This document shows, in pieces, positions 7,030-14,950 of a stretch of DNA of 17,397 nt. Made by a program: the position numbers and the translations under genes. Position 1 is the first letter of the stretch. Every line of letters begins with the position of its first letter. Source of the DNA: Candidatus Methanofastidiosia archaeon (lineage in GTDB: Archaea > Methanobacteriota_B > Thermococci > Methanofastidiosales > Methanofastidiosaceae). The notes below the pieces were generated by a model. That model was given only the letters and a program-made list of their open reading frames with translations. It did not search any database and had not been told where the DNA came from. The stretch lies in the NCBI GenBank assembly GCA_003558335.1, contig PWMA01000171.1, positions 1 to 17,397 on the forward strand. Direction: 5' to 3'.

Positions 7030-8134
7030 TCCCTTTTTCTAAAGCCTCTCTTATCTCCATACCTATTCGTTCACCATAGCTTATTTCTCTACCATAAAGA
7101 TAACCAGTATGTGGGGTAAATTTCGTTCCAGGACTACCTGGAATCCTCATAGAGACATCGAAAATTACTAGTTCTTCTTTGCCCTCATACGACGCAACTG
7201 CTCCTTGAAGCGCAAAAGGGCCTATTATTCCTGGAGGATATTCTTTCTTTGTCACTTCAATAAACTTTTCTCCAATCTCAAAAGCTTTTTCAAGAATACT
7301 TTCTTTTGTAGTACAAGTTATATGACCTGTTTCGATCATTTTGGGTTTTATATATTTCAACACCTCAAGCTGTTCATTTGCAGGAAGTCTCAGTAATCCA
7401 TCTAAATTAGTTTGTCTTCTTGTATCGGTTCCCATAAGTTCTAATTCTTCTCTAATATTTGAATAAAAGAAATTAAAATTTATCTGAGCCCCTAAAACGT
7501 ATTCTTCAATAACGGCTTTTTCTAAAGCCTCTTCTGTTATCATTTTGCCATCTATCAATTCCTTACTTTTTTGTCTATATTCAAGAGGACTAGAAGCAAA
7601 GAAAAAAGCCCTTTCATAACCCCTCATGGCTTCTGAAACCTTTACTATTACGAGTCTATCAATATTTTCAGGAGAAGGGAATATCTTAGGGAATCTTATT
7701 CCGGCCTTTTCTAGAAGATAGTATTGATTTTTCGGAACATCCCTTTCTTCAAGTTTTACTAAACTCCTTGTACCATATATAGGAACAAAAAACTCATTTT
7801 CTATTCTTTCAAAGTCAAAATATACCCAAAAGTATCTGTTGTGTATAAAAATTGTATTTAATTCTTGAAGCTCCTTTTGGACTTCTTTATTAATAATATC
7901 TTTGAAAGCTTCTAGAGTAATAACATTGTCTATACAACCCCTATCGGCTCTTTTTTTATAATATTTTGAGTAAGTTTTGTCCCTACCTTTTTGACATACT
8001 GCAACTGTATTGAATCCATATTTTTTAACTCCACTTGAAATATCAAGAGCAGAATGTCCACCTAAAACACCTATTGTAATATCGTCTAGATTGTAATTAC
8101 CTAGGATATTCTTTATATCCTCCTGATTTATCAT
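7007..8134 (-). CDS. purP: PurP, formate-dependent FAICAR synthetase
   Basis: 5-formaminoimidazole-4-carboxamide ribonucleotide synthetase: an archaeal ATP-grasp enzyme that formylates AICAR with free formate and ATP, replacing the folate-dependent transformylase half of PurH. The 375 residues fit the family. Recognisable parts are the N-terminal IGVLGGHSALDISSGVKKYG, GRDKTYSKYY, the VKVSEAMRGYERAFFF segment, VIEEYVLGAQINFNFFYS, MGTDTRRQTNLDG, and the C-terminal VIFDVSMRIPGSPG with PHTGYLYGR. ATG at 8134 is chosen (an in-frame TTG immediately precedes it) with GGTAAGG upstream. It lies 9 nt downstream of the iron-sulfur flavoprotein gene, so the pair looks like one operon. The rest of the purine genes lie 5 kb away. 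Confidence 0.93.
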   Translation of the reverse strand: MINQEDIKNILGNYNLDDITIGVLGGHSALDISSGVKKYGFNTVAVCQKGRDKTYSKYYKKRADRGCIDNVITLEAFKDIINKEVQKELQELNTIFIHNRYFWVYFDFERIENEFFVPIYGTRSLVKLEERDVPKNQYYLLEKAGIRFPKIFPSPENIDRLVIVKVSEAMRGYERAFFFASSPLEYRQKSKELIDGKMITEEALEKAVIEEYVLGAQINFNFFYSNIREELELMGTDTRRQTNLDGLLRLPANEQLEVLKYIKPKMIETGHITCTTKESILEKAFEIGEKFIEVTKKEYPPGIIGPFALQGAVASYEGKEELVIFDVSMRIPGSPGTKFTPHTGYLYGREISYGERIGMEIREALEKGTIYSILS

Positions 8135-8143
8135 CAAAAAACC

Positions 8144-8746
8144 TTACCAAGTTTTAATTTCTTCTTTAGTCTCACCTTTAATCATCTTTATTACTTTTAC
8201 TAGATTTTTCGCCGTATTTTGTGATGTTTTAATTCCATACTCGTCTTTATTACAGTCACCTATGTTGTAACCGTGTCCAACACCGCCGTAGTGTGACGTT
8301 ACCTCATCAGCCACAATTATTGAATTATGTATCAAGAAGAAATTAAATATCTGTTGCAATGTTGTCTCTTGGCCACCGTTTCTAAACCCTCCGACAGAAA
8401 TTCCAGCGCCAACTTTGTTTTTAAGTTCAAACTTTCCTCTAAGGGCCCTTGTTCTATCCATAAAAGCCTTCATTTGTGCAGAAACACCCCCAAGATAAAC
8501 AGGAGAAGCAAGTATTATTCCATCAGCACATCTAATTTTATCATATAAAGGAGTCATATCATCTATTTGGACACAATTTCCAGTATCTTTGCATCCACCA
8601 CAAGCACTACACGGAGCAACTTTTAGCCCTCCTAAATGGATTAACTCAGTTTCAACACCAAACTCATCACAAGTTTCAAGCGCCGTTTTTAATAGAAATA
8701 AAGTATTTCCTTCTCTCGGAGATCCACAAACACCTAATATTTTCAT
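8144..8746 (-). CDS. Iron-sulfur flavoprotein (ISF, NADPH-dependent FMN reductase family)
   Basis: A 200-residue flavodoxin-fold redox protein. The FMN phosphate loop is GSPREGNT (8-15). A compact cysteine cluster, Cys46-x2-Cys49-x2-Cys52-x5-Cys58, is the hallmark of the Methanosarcina-type iron-sulfur flavoprotein that binds one [4Fe-4S] cluster next to FMN. ASPVYLGGVSAQMKAFMDR is the typical second flavin-contact segment. ISF proteins take electrons from ferredoxin and have been linked to oxygen or peroxide defence in methanogens. ATG at 8746 is preferred to one at 8758 because GGTGAT lies 3 nt before it, inside the longer version. It is the first gene of the pair with purP and divergent from the thioredoxin-like gene. 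The physiological partner is unknown. Confidence 0.88.
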   Translation of the reverse strand: MKILGVCGSPREGNTLFLLKTALETCDEFGVETELIHLGGLKVAPCSACGGCKDTGNCVQIDDMTPLYDKIRCADGIILASPVYLGGVSAQMKAFMDRTRALRGKFELKNKVGAGISVGGFRNGGQETTLQQIFNFFLIHNSIIVADEVTSHYGGVGHGYNIGDCNKDEYGIKTSQNTAKNLVKVIKMIKGETKEEIKTW

Positions 8747-8847
8747 AAAATCACCCATTTGGCTATAAATCTTTATTTATAAAAATGTTTTGTATATTAT
8801 AGCTATATTCTTATAAAGATAAGTTTTTAAGACTAGCTAGTGTTTTT
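8747..8847. promoter_or_regulatory. Divergent promoter between iron-sulfur flavoprotein and thioredoxin-like genes
   Basis: Very AT-rich. TTATAAAG (8811-8818, plus strand) is centred about 33 nt before the thioredoxin ATG at 8848. Without a clear ribosome binding site there, a very short leader is likely. In the other direction a TATAAATAAAG-like box (plus-strand 8771-8782) precedes the flavoprotein gene, whose GGTGAT binding site lies at 8750-8755. The two redox genes may share control, but no palindrome strong enough to call an operator was seen. Confidence 0.45.
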
Positions 8848-9180
8848 ATGGCGGATAATATCAATGAGATTCGAAAGAAAAAGAAGCAAGAACTAAAAGA
8901 AAAATATTCTGGTGAGAGTAAAAGAGTTTTTATAGAAATATTTGTTTTATCTGGATGTGCTCACTGCCCATCTGCAGTTGAAATGACACAAAGAGTTGCA
9001 TCAAATTATGATAATGTAGATGTTGCCATAGTTGATATAGCATCTAAAAATGGAAATTTAAAAGCTAGAAACCTAGAAATTATGAGTGCACCTACAATAG
9101 TCATAAATGGAAAAGTTACTTTTATAGGAACGCCACAAGCGGATAGCATAATGCATGACGCAATTAGAAAATCTATGTAG
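8848..9180 (+). CDS. Small thioredoxin/glutaredoxin-like protein with CAHC active site
   Basis: A 110-residue thioredoxin-fold protein. After a charged, lysine-rich N-terminal helix (residues about 6-25) it has the redox motif Cys37-Ala-His-Cys40 in LSGCAHCP, a second beta strand VDVAIVDI, and the cis-proline segment SAPTIVING (Pro82). It has no signal peptide or membrane segment, so it is cytoplasmic. CAHC differs from the common CGPC and CPYC motifs, and together with a cis-Pro Thr-Ile-Val context suggests a thiol-disulfide reductase of the small archaeal glutaredoxin-like type. It is divergent from the iron-sulfur flavoprotein gene. Its stop overlaps that of the hydrogenase maturation protease by 8 nt. 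Specific substrates are unknown. Confidence 0.85.
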   Translation: MADNINEIRKKKKQELKEKYSGESKRVFIEIFVLSGCAHCPSAVEMTQRVASNYDNVDVAIVDIASKNGNLKARNLEIMSAPTIVINGKVTFIGTPQADSIMHDAIRKSM

Positions 9181-9640
9181 ATACTTCTTTTATCTTACTT
9201 TTTATTTCTTCAAAAATATTATCATACAACAATTCAAGTCCAGATGAGAATTTCTCTGAGAATGTAAATGGATCTTTTATACCTATTGCAAAAATAAATA
9301 TTTTATTGGGCATTCTATCTGGAGAAATCTTCATTCCAAGTTTTATCATAGTTGTAAGATTAGTTGAATGAGGTGAAGATGTTTCTGGGAGATGCAATAT
9401 ATCTTCTATAGTTAAACAAAACACTTTTCCTATATCTTTAGAAATAAATGAATCAATGAATACTGCACAATCGTAATCAAGTATTGAATCTAATAATTCT
9501 ATGCCTGAAGAATAGAATACTTCAAAAAAAATGTTTTTATGGTCTTTGAAGAATAATTCTAGATCTTTCACAACACTGAGACTTATTCTGTCATCTCTAA
9601 GATATGGATTTCCTATTCCAATTACTATTATTTTTTTCAT
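9173..9640 (-). CDS. Hydrogenase maturation protease (HycI/HybD/FrhD family)
   Basis: Endopeptidase that removes the C-terminal tail of a [NiFe]-hydrogenase large subunit once nickel is inserted. The 155-residue protein has the family opening GIGNPYLRDD (8-17) and the expected metal-sensing residues: Asp16 (or Asp17), Asp63 in FIDSF, and His91 in SPHSTNL, close to the Asp/Glu, Asp and His positions of HybD. It lies 1 nt after the mvhD-type gene, as last gene of the hdr operon. This implies that a nickel hydrogenase works with this Hdr complex, although no hydrogenase subunits are present in the window. Arg follows the DD pair where Gly is usual. The target large subunit cannot be named. Confidence 0.88.
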   Translation of the reverse strand: MKKIIVIGIGNPYLRDDRISLSVVKDLELFFKDHKNIFFEVFYSSGIELLDSILDYDCAVFIDSFISKDIGKVFCLTIEDILHLPETSSPHSTNLTTMIKLGMKISPDRMPNKIFIFAIGIKDPFTFSEKFSSGLELLYDNIFEEIKSKIKEVST

Positions 9641-9641
9641 T

Positions 9642-10055
9642 TTACTCTCTAATTGGATTTGGGCCTAACTCTCTTATCTTATCAGTAAAAGATGTCATAA
9701 CCTCAGAGAACTTTTTTCCTTCTGATGCAGAGATCCAAAATATCTCAAGCCTTTCAGGTTCTATACCCATTTCAAAAATCAATTTTTTTAGCATTGTTAT
9801 TCTTTTTAGAGCCTTAAAGTTCCCTTGCTGGTAATGACAATCACTAGGGATATGGCAACCTCCCACAAATACGCCATCTGCACCTCTTGCAAAAGTCTCA
9901 AGAATAAACTCAGGATCTACCCTTCCAGAGCACATAAGTCGTATCAACTTAATATTTGTCGGGTAGCTGTACCTTGAGGTACCTGCTAAATCTGCACCGG
10001 CATAGGTGCACCAGTTACAGACAAAACCAATAATATTGGGTTCGAATTTATCCAT
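9642..10055 (-). CDS. mvhD: MvhD/FlpD-type [2Fe-2S] electron-transfer subunit
   Basis: Delta subunit of the methyl-viologen-reducing hydrogenase family, 137 residues. It carries electrons from the hydrogenase (or, in FlpD form, formate dehydrogenase) to the HdrA flavin. It has the hallmark FVCNWCTYAGADLAGTSR (Cys13, Cys16), LMCSGRVDPEF (Cys42) and GGCHIPSDCHY (Cys67, Cys73), the cysteines that hold the [2Fe-2S] cluster. ATG at 10055 overlaps the hdrB stop in the form TAATG. The position between hdrB and a hydrogenase maturation protease supports a hydrogenase partner rather than a formate dehydrogenase, but that is inference because the partner subunits are not in the window. Confidence 0.93.
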   Translation of the reverse strand: MDKFEPNIIGFVCNWCTYAGADLAGTSRYSYPTNIKLIRLMCSGRVDPEFILETFARGADGVFVGGCHIPSDCHYQQGNFKALKRITMLKKLIFEMGIEPERLEIFWISASEGKKFSEVMTSFTDKIRELGPNPIRE

Positions 10056-10948
10056 TATTCAACACCATAATATTTTTTTATGAATCCATCACGTGGAGTT
10101 TCAGAAAGAACTGCAATTCTATTTTTCGGAAGCCCCATTGAGAGTCCCAATAGCTGATTATAGTAAAAAACAGGTATACAAAAATCTTCACCTTTTTCTC
10201 TTAGACCTTTTTGCCCCAAGTCAAACTGGAGGAAACAGAAAGGACATGCAGTTACAATACAGTCTGGTTCCGAATATTTTATATTCATAAGTTTTTTTTC
10301 CAGTATTTTTAGCGTAACTTCTGGATTATTTCCTCGCATACCCCCTCCTGCACCACAACAAGACAATTTTTTTGGATAATATACACTTTCTAAACCCAAC
10401 GCTTCAACTAATGCATCAAGTTTGTGTGGCTTTTCTGGATTCTCTGCCATCAAATGATCTGATGGTCTCAAAAGGTGACAACCATAGTGCACAGCAGCTT
10501 TAACTCCATCTAAGTTTAACTTTATAGAATTTTTAATTTTTTCAATACCAATGTGATCGTGAAGTATTTCAACTAGATGATAAACTGATATGGTGCCTTG
10601 ATATTTTCTTCCAACATTGTTTAAAATAGTATTAACTTTTTCTCTTTTTTCTTTATCGCTTTTCAACATCATATTGGTATTTTTAAGATAACAAAAACAT
10701 CCATTGCAAACAGCAACTAAATCCTTTTCCATAAATTCTGCTATTGATATATTTCTAGCACTTTGTATAAGTCCTGATATTTCATCAACTGACCAGAAAG
10801 CTCCACCAGGAGGACAACAACCTGCCCCCACCATATCATAAACATTAGCCCCCAAGAGCGGCATTGTTTCTCTGATAGAATTTTCAATGTCAGGATATCT
10901 TAATGGAATAATACATCCTGTATATAATGCATAATTAGTCACAGCCAA
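10055..10948 (-). CDS. hdrB: HdrB, heterodisulfide reductase catalytic subunit B
   Basis: Subunit holding the two non-cubane [4Fe-4S] clusters that reduce the CoM-S-S-CoB heterodisulfide. The 297 residues contain two complete CCG domains: Cys12-x31-CysCys44/45-x35-Cys81-x2-Cys84, and a second with x39 between the first Cys (in HYGCH) and the CCGAGGG pair, then x36 to the CPFC pair. Both fit the CX31-39CCX35-36CXXC signature. The start is TTG at 10948, overlapping hdrC by 14 nt with GATGAT four bases upstream; GTG two codons later is an alternative. It is in the cytoplasmic HdrABC type of complex, since hdrA and hdrC lie directly upstream and no cytochrome or membrane subunit is seen. Confidence 0.94.
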   Translation of the reverse strand: MAVTNYALYTGCIIPLRYPDIENSIRETMPLLGANVYDMVGAGCCPPGGAFWSVDEISGLIQSARNISIAEFMEKDLVAVCNGCFCYLKNTNMMLKSDKEKREKVNTILNNVGRKYQGTISVYHLVEILHDHIGIEKIKNSIKLNLDGVKAAVHYGCHLLRPSDHLMAENPEKPHKLDALVEALGLESVYYPKKLSCCGAGGGMRGNNPEVTLKILEKKLMNIKYSEPDCIVTACPFCFLQFDLGQKGLREKGEDFCIPVFYYNQLLGLSMGLPKNRIAVLSETPRDGFIKKYYGVE

Positions 10949-11483
10949 TTACATCATCTCTCTTTGGTTTCCAATCTTTTTCGATTCTAAGCAATGAATA
11001 TGAATGTGTAGAATCGATAAGCTTCTGAATTTCATCTATGTATTTTTTATCTGAGCCCGCTGTTTTTAGTAAAGGAGCATTAACTTTGTTTCTAAGTTTT
11101 ATACCCTTTTCAACTGTAACAGCGTGCCCTAAATGGTAAATATTATTCGCAACCTCTATTTGAGCCTCTGGAATAATTCCATTTTCTGCAGAGACTCTTC
11201 TAAGTGCAAAAACAACTTCTGTTGGCTCAGCGTTTTGAGGACATCTCTCTAAACACATAAAACAAGTAGTGCACAACCATATTGCCTTTTTGTCCATTAT
11301 TTGTTCTTCAAGGCCTAAAGTAACTTGGTGCATAGTTCTTTTTATTTTATGCTCTGTATCACTTGCAACAGGACATCCTGAAGCACACATTCCACATTGG
11401 AAACATTCATAGACTCTTTTTCCACCGTACTCCATGACTTTGTTTACAAGTTCTTTATTATTATTATTGAGGATAATCTTCAT
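10935..11483 (-). CDS. hdrC: HdrC, heterodisulfide reductase iron-sulfur subunit C
   Basis: Electron-wire subunit with two [4Fe-4S] clusters that connects HdrA to HdrB. The 182-residue protein has Cys27-x2-Cys30-x2-Cys33-x3-Cys37 and Cys71-x2-Cys74-x2-Cys77-x3-Cys81, each followed by Pro, and the ECFQCGMCASGCPVA and CTTCFMCLERCPQN contexts typical of HdrC. Its ATG overlaps the hdrA stop as ATGA, with GGAGG just upstream, so translation is coupled to hdrA. It has no membrane segment, unlike the HdrDE system. The order hdrA-hdrC-hdrB is the reverse of naming order but is normal for a fused transcription unit. Confidence 0.94.
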   Translation of the reverse strand: MKIILNNNNKELVNKVMEYGGKRVYECFQCGMCASGCPVASDTEHKIKRTMHQVTLGLEEQIMDKKAIWLCTTCFMCLERCPQNAEPTEVVFALRRVSAENGIIPEAQIEVANNIYHLGHAVTVEKGIKLRNKVNAPLLKTAGSDKKYIDEIQKLIDSTHSYSLLRIEKDWKPKRDDVIGCD

Positions 11484-13456
11484 ATTATAGCCTCCGTAAG
11501 AGCCATAATCTGCATTCTAATCTGCTTGCTTGTAAAATGATTTGATTTTATTGCTCCAGATGGACATGAAGCACCGCAAACTCCACATCCTTTACACAAG
11601 GCTATGTCTACTTCCATTTTATTATCTTCATTATATTTAATTGCTTTATAAGTACAAAGTGATTCACAAGTTCTACATTTTGCACAATAATCTTCCATTA
11701 TTTGAGCAAAAAGAGGCTCAATTTCTATCTCTCCTTTAGACATTAAGGACGCAGCAGCAGAGGCAGCTGCTTTTCCCTGGCTTATTGCATCAGGAATTTC
11801 TTTAGGTCCCTGACAAGCACCAGCGATAAATATTCCATCACTATCTGTGCCTACCGGTTTTAGCTTTGGGTGAATTTCTTTGAAAAATCCGGTCTTGTCA
11901 GTACTAATGTTTAATATGTTTGCCAACTTTTTTGCATCTTTGGAAGATTCCATAGCAACTGCCAAAACAACAAGATCAGCAATAACACTTATCTGCTCTC
12001 CAAGAGTATCATCATCTCCTGAAACTTCTAATCTATCTGCAATTGAGTCAACTTGACTTATCCTACCTCTAATGAATTTGATTCCTTTTTCCCTAGCCAT
12101 TCTATAATATTCTTCATAACCTTTTCCAAAACACCTTAAATCAATATAATGCATATAAATATCCATATCGGGATATTTTTCTTTTAGGAGCCTAGCATGT
12201 TTAATTGAATAAGTACAACAAATTCTTGAGCAATAATCGTTTGTTTTTTCATCTCTTGAGCCAACACATTGCACAAAAGACAATGTTTGCGGTTTTCTAC
12301 CATCAGAAGGCCTTAAAATTTCCCCCTTTGTTGGTCCGGAAGCACACATCATTCTTTCAAGCTCTAGAGAGGTTATAACATTTGGATGCTCATAATCATA
12401 TTCAGGCTTTATATTCGGGTCAAACAAATCATAACCTGTTGTTACTATAATACTACCAACTTCAAATTCTAAAAATTCATCTTCATTTTCGGTTAGATCT
12501 ATTGCACCGAGCTGGCATTTTTTCACACATAACTTACATTTAACACATTTATCTTTATCAACAACAGCCCTCATTGGTATAGCTTGTTCAAATTGTGTAT
12601 AGATGGCCTTTCTCTTATCCATATTACAGTTAAATTCATTATCTACCTTCACAGGGCACACAATACTACACTCGCCACATCCGTTACACTTTTTCCAATC
12701 CACAAAAGTTTGTTTTTTTCTAACTGTAACGCGATACTTACCGATGTGTCCTAAAACATCTTCAATTTCAGAGTAAGTAAGAAGCTCAATATTGGGAGTG
12801 TTTGAAACTTCAACCATCATAGGTGCAAGGATACAGGCTGAACAATCATTTGTAGGAAAAGTTTTGTCTAACTGAGCCATTTTGCCTCCAATACTTGGAT
12901 TTTTTTCTACAATATACACTTTGTATCCACCTCGAGCCAAATCTAGTGCAGCATTGATTCCAGATATTCCGCCTCCAATAACAAGTGCTGACTTTAAAAC
13001 GGACAGTTTTCTATCCTCTAGAGGCTCTAGTTCTGATGCTCTGTAGATCCCACTTTTGACCAATTGTTTGGCTTTTTTGGTTGAATTTTCTTTATCTTTA
13101 AAATGAGGCCACGAACATTGGTCTCTTATATTAACTTGTTCGTATAAATATTTATTTAAATTAGTAGAATTTAGCGTTTTTCTAAATATTTCTTCGTGAG
13201 TTCTTGGTGAACAGCATGCAGCAACAATCCTATCAATTCCTTCTTTAGCGATGTCATCTTTAATAATATTTTGACCTTGTTCGGAGCATAGATACATATG
13301 CTCTCTTACAATTTTAACATTTTGCAAATTTTTAGAAAAATTTACAATTTCTTTTATGTCTACACTTCCAGCTATATTGGTACCACAATGGCAGACATAA
13401 ACGCCTATTTTAGAACTATTTTTAAGTTCCTTTTTTTCTATCTGAGATTTTGCCAC
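11480..13456 (-). CDS. hdrA: HdrA, flavin-containing electron-bifurcating subunit of heterodisulfide reductase
   Basis: FAD protein that splits an electron pair from MvhD between ferredoxin and the heterodisulfide. In the 658 residues I see the N-terminal VYVCHCG domain (19-25) and CCSPRTHEE (81-89), the FAD Rossmann loop VIGGGISGINAA (159-170), the DCSACILAP segment (204-212), and ferredoxin clusters at Cys257/260/263/267 and Cys304/307/310/314. A central CVGSRD...CSRICC stretch follows, and a C-terminal pair sits at Cys591/594/597/601 and Cys621/624/627/631. All cysteines are standard; there is no in-frame TGA that would suggest selenocysteine. The start is GTG at 13456 with GGTGAT 4 nt upstream. 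It heads the hdrACB-mvhD-protease operon. HdrA relatives also occur in non-methanogens, so methanogenesis is likely but not proved. Confidence 0.95.
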   Translation of the reverse strand: MAKSQIEKKELKNSSKIGVYVCHCGTNIAGSVDIKEIVNFSKNLQNVKIVREHMYLCSEQGQNIIKDDIAKEGIDRIVAACCSPRTHEEIFRKTLNSTNLNKYLYEQVNIRDQCSWPHFKDKENSTKKAKQLVKSGIYRASELEPLEDRKLSVLKSALVIGGGISGINAALDLARGGYKVYIVEKNPSIGGKMAQLDKTFPTNDCSACILAPMMVEVSNTPNIELLTYSEIEDVLGHIGKYRVTVRKKQTFVDWKKCNGCGECSIVCPVKVDNEFNCNMDKRKAIYTQFEQAIPMRAVVDKDKCVKCKLCVKKCQLGAIDLTENEDEFLEFEVGSIIVTTGYDLFDPNIKPEYDYEHPNVITSLELERMMCASGPTKGEILRPSDGRKPQTLSFVQCVGSRDEKTNDYCSRICCTYSIKHARLLKEKYPDMDIYMHYIDLRCFGKGYEEYYRMAREKGIKFIRGRISQVDSIADRLEVSGDDDTLGEQISVIADLVVLAVAMESSKDAKKLANILNISTDKTGFFKEIHPKLKPVGTDSDGIFIAGACQGPKEIPDAISQGKAAASAAASLMSKGEIEIEPLFAQIMEDYCAKCRTCESLCTYKAIKYNEDNKMEVDIALCKGCGVCGASCPSGAIKSNHFTSKQIRMQIMALTEAII

Positions 13457-13558
13457 AGAATCACCAAATACATCTTCAAAAATTTAATAATATTGAAACG
13501 TGCTAACTTGCTCGAGAAAAGCATTATTGGTTTTTATGTCTTTTGGTAACCTGACACC
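13457..13558 (-). promoter_or_regulatory. Intergenic region and probable promoter of the hdrA operon
   Basis: About 100 nt separate the purM stop from the hdrA GTG. On the minus strand AT-rich stretches that could act as TATA boxes occur near 13525-13535 and 13480-13492. GGTGAT sits 4 nt before the start. No clear T-rich terminator follows purM here, so read-through from the purine genes into hdrA is possible. No operator-like repeat was recognised. Confidence 0.35.
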
Positions 13559-14572
13559 CTATAATTTAAGTTCAAATGACTTTTTTAGGCCTTTTACCTT
13601 AGCTTTTATTTTATTATCTTCAGTTACTTTTCCCAATATATATGAAGGGTAGTATCTATTTAGCTTATCAAGAACTAAATCTTTATCTTCTCTTCCAATA
13701 ACAACTATAAATCCAGTTCCCATATTGAATGTTCTATACATTTCATCAATTTCTACGCCCGTTTCCATTATTTTTTTAAATATTAAAGGTGGATCTGGAA
13801 GTTCAAGATCAAATCCGATACCTTTTTTCAATCTTTTGAGATTAAGAAGCCCCCCACCTGTTATATGGATCATCCCTTTAACTTTAACACTTTCAATTAG
13901 ATCTAATATTTGTTTTACATAGATCCGTGTAGGAATTAACAGCTCAGGGTAGTATTCTTGTTTCAAAACTTTTCTTGCCAGGGTTAGTCCATTTGAATGT
14001 ATTCCAGAAGAGGCTATACCTATTACAATGTCTCCTGGAATTATTTCTTTGCCGGATATTATCTTATCTTTTTTTACTGCACCGAGACATGTTCCTGCAA
14101 GATCAAATCCATTTCCATCGCCTTTAATTATATCAGGGAGCGTTGCAGTCTCACCACCAATTATAGGCATTTCAGATTGTTTTGCCCCTTCCAGCAAACC
14201 CTTTGCTATTTCTTCTAACATCGATTCTGAGGTTTTCTCTAAAGCAATATAGTCTACAAAAGCAATTGGCATAGAACCATTACAGATTATATCGTTAACA
14301 TTCATCGCAATTACATCTATTCCTACTGTATCATATTTTTTTAATTTTTGAGCCACGAGAACTTTTGATCCAACACCATCTGTAGCAAGGGACAAGGCAT
14401 AATCTTCAAATTCTATAAGGCCTGAAAAACTACCAATATCTCCAATTGTGCAACCAATCTTCCCTTTTCTAAAATGGAGAGTTTCTTTAATTACTGAAAC
14501 TAATGCACTAATTGACTTTTCTTCAACCTTTATGTCTACTCCCGATGATTTATAATCTTTGGGAGATTTCAA
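13559..14572 (-). CDS. purM: PurM, phosphoribosylformylglycinamidine cyclo-ligase (AIR synthetase)
   Basis: Closes the imidazole ring: FGAM plus ATP gives AIR, purine step 5. The 337-residue protein matches family length and order: Gly-Val-Asp near the N-terminus, IGDIGSFSGLIEF, the ATP/substrate segment SLATDGVGSKVLVAQ, DVIAMNVNDIICNG, IIGGETATLPD, then GIASSGIHSNGLTLARKVL and the late ITGGGLLNLKR and FNMGTGF motifs. The start is TTG at 14572, which abuts the purE stop and has GGAGTGA upstream. Placed directly after purE, whose enzyme uses the AIR product, it forms a two-gene unit for consecutive steps. Confidence 0.95.
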   Translation of the reverse strand: MKSPKDYKSSGVDIKVEEKSISALVSVIKETLHFRKGKIGCTIGDIGSFSGLIEFEDYALSLATDGVGSKVLVAQKLKKYDTVGIDVIAMNVNDIICNGSMPIAFVDYIALEKTSESMLEEIAKGLLEGAKQSEMPIIGGETATLPDIIKGDGNGFDLAGTCLGAVKKDKIISGKEIIPGDIVIGIASSGIHSNGLTLARKVLKQEYYPELLIPTRIYVKQILDLIESVKVKGMIHITGGGLLNLKRLKKGIGFDLELPDPPLIFKKIMETGVEIDEMYRTFNMGTGFIVVIGREDKDLVLDKLNRYYPSYILGKVTEDNKIKAKVKGLKKSFELKL

Positions 14573-14950
14573 TTACTTCACTCCTAATATTCTCATTGCA
14601 AGATATGCTGCATTTTCTCCATTATCTATTCCAACACATGCCACAGGAACACCCTTGGGCATCTGTACTATAGAAAGGAGGGCGTCAAGACCGTCTAGTT
14701 TGGAAGAAACAGGAACGCCTATAACTGGTTTTTGCGTGTGGGCAGCAACGACTCCAGGAAGGGCTGCAGCTAATCCGGCTATAGCAATAAAAATATCATA
14801 GTCTTTCTTTGCAAGATCTGCTACTTTTTCAGGTTCCCTATGAGCAGATGCAAACTGTATTTCATATTCAATTTTATTTTCGTCAAAAACTTTCTTTACT
14901 TTATTTACTATATTTTCATCACTTTTTGAGCCAGCTATTATGAGTATCAT
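14573..14950 (-). CDS. purE: PurE, AIR carboxylase / N5-CAIR mutase
   Basis: Makes CAIR, purine step 6. The 125-residue protein has AGSKSDENIVNKV at the N-terminus, ASAHREPEK (34-42, His37), AIAGLAAALPGVVAAHT and KPVIGVPVSSKLDGLDALLSIVQMPKGVPV. The ASAHR and SLLS/ALLSIVQMP features resemble class I mutases, which normally need PurK. PurK is not in this window, and many archaea lack it and appear to run PurE on AIR and CO2. The position equivalent to His in the common AAHLPG motif is Ala here. ATG at 14950 has no strong ribosome binding site; a TTTTTAACC box about 24 nt upstream suggests a leaderless message. Confidence 0.93.
   Translation of the reverse strand: MILIIAGSKSDENIVNKVKKVFDENKIEYEIQFASAHREPEKVADLAKKDYDIFIAIAGLAAALPGVVAAHTQKPVIGVPVSSKLDGLDALLSIVQMPKGVPVACVGIDNGENAAYLAMRILGVK

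Noticed and set aside
11480..13456. Selenocysteine in HdrA
   Set aside because: Some methanogens have selenocysteine here, but the frame has no internal TGA and the cluster positions are ordinary cysteines.
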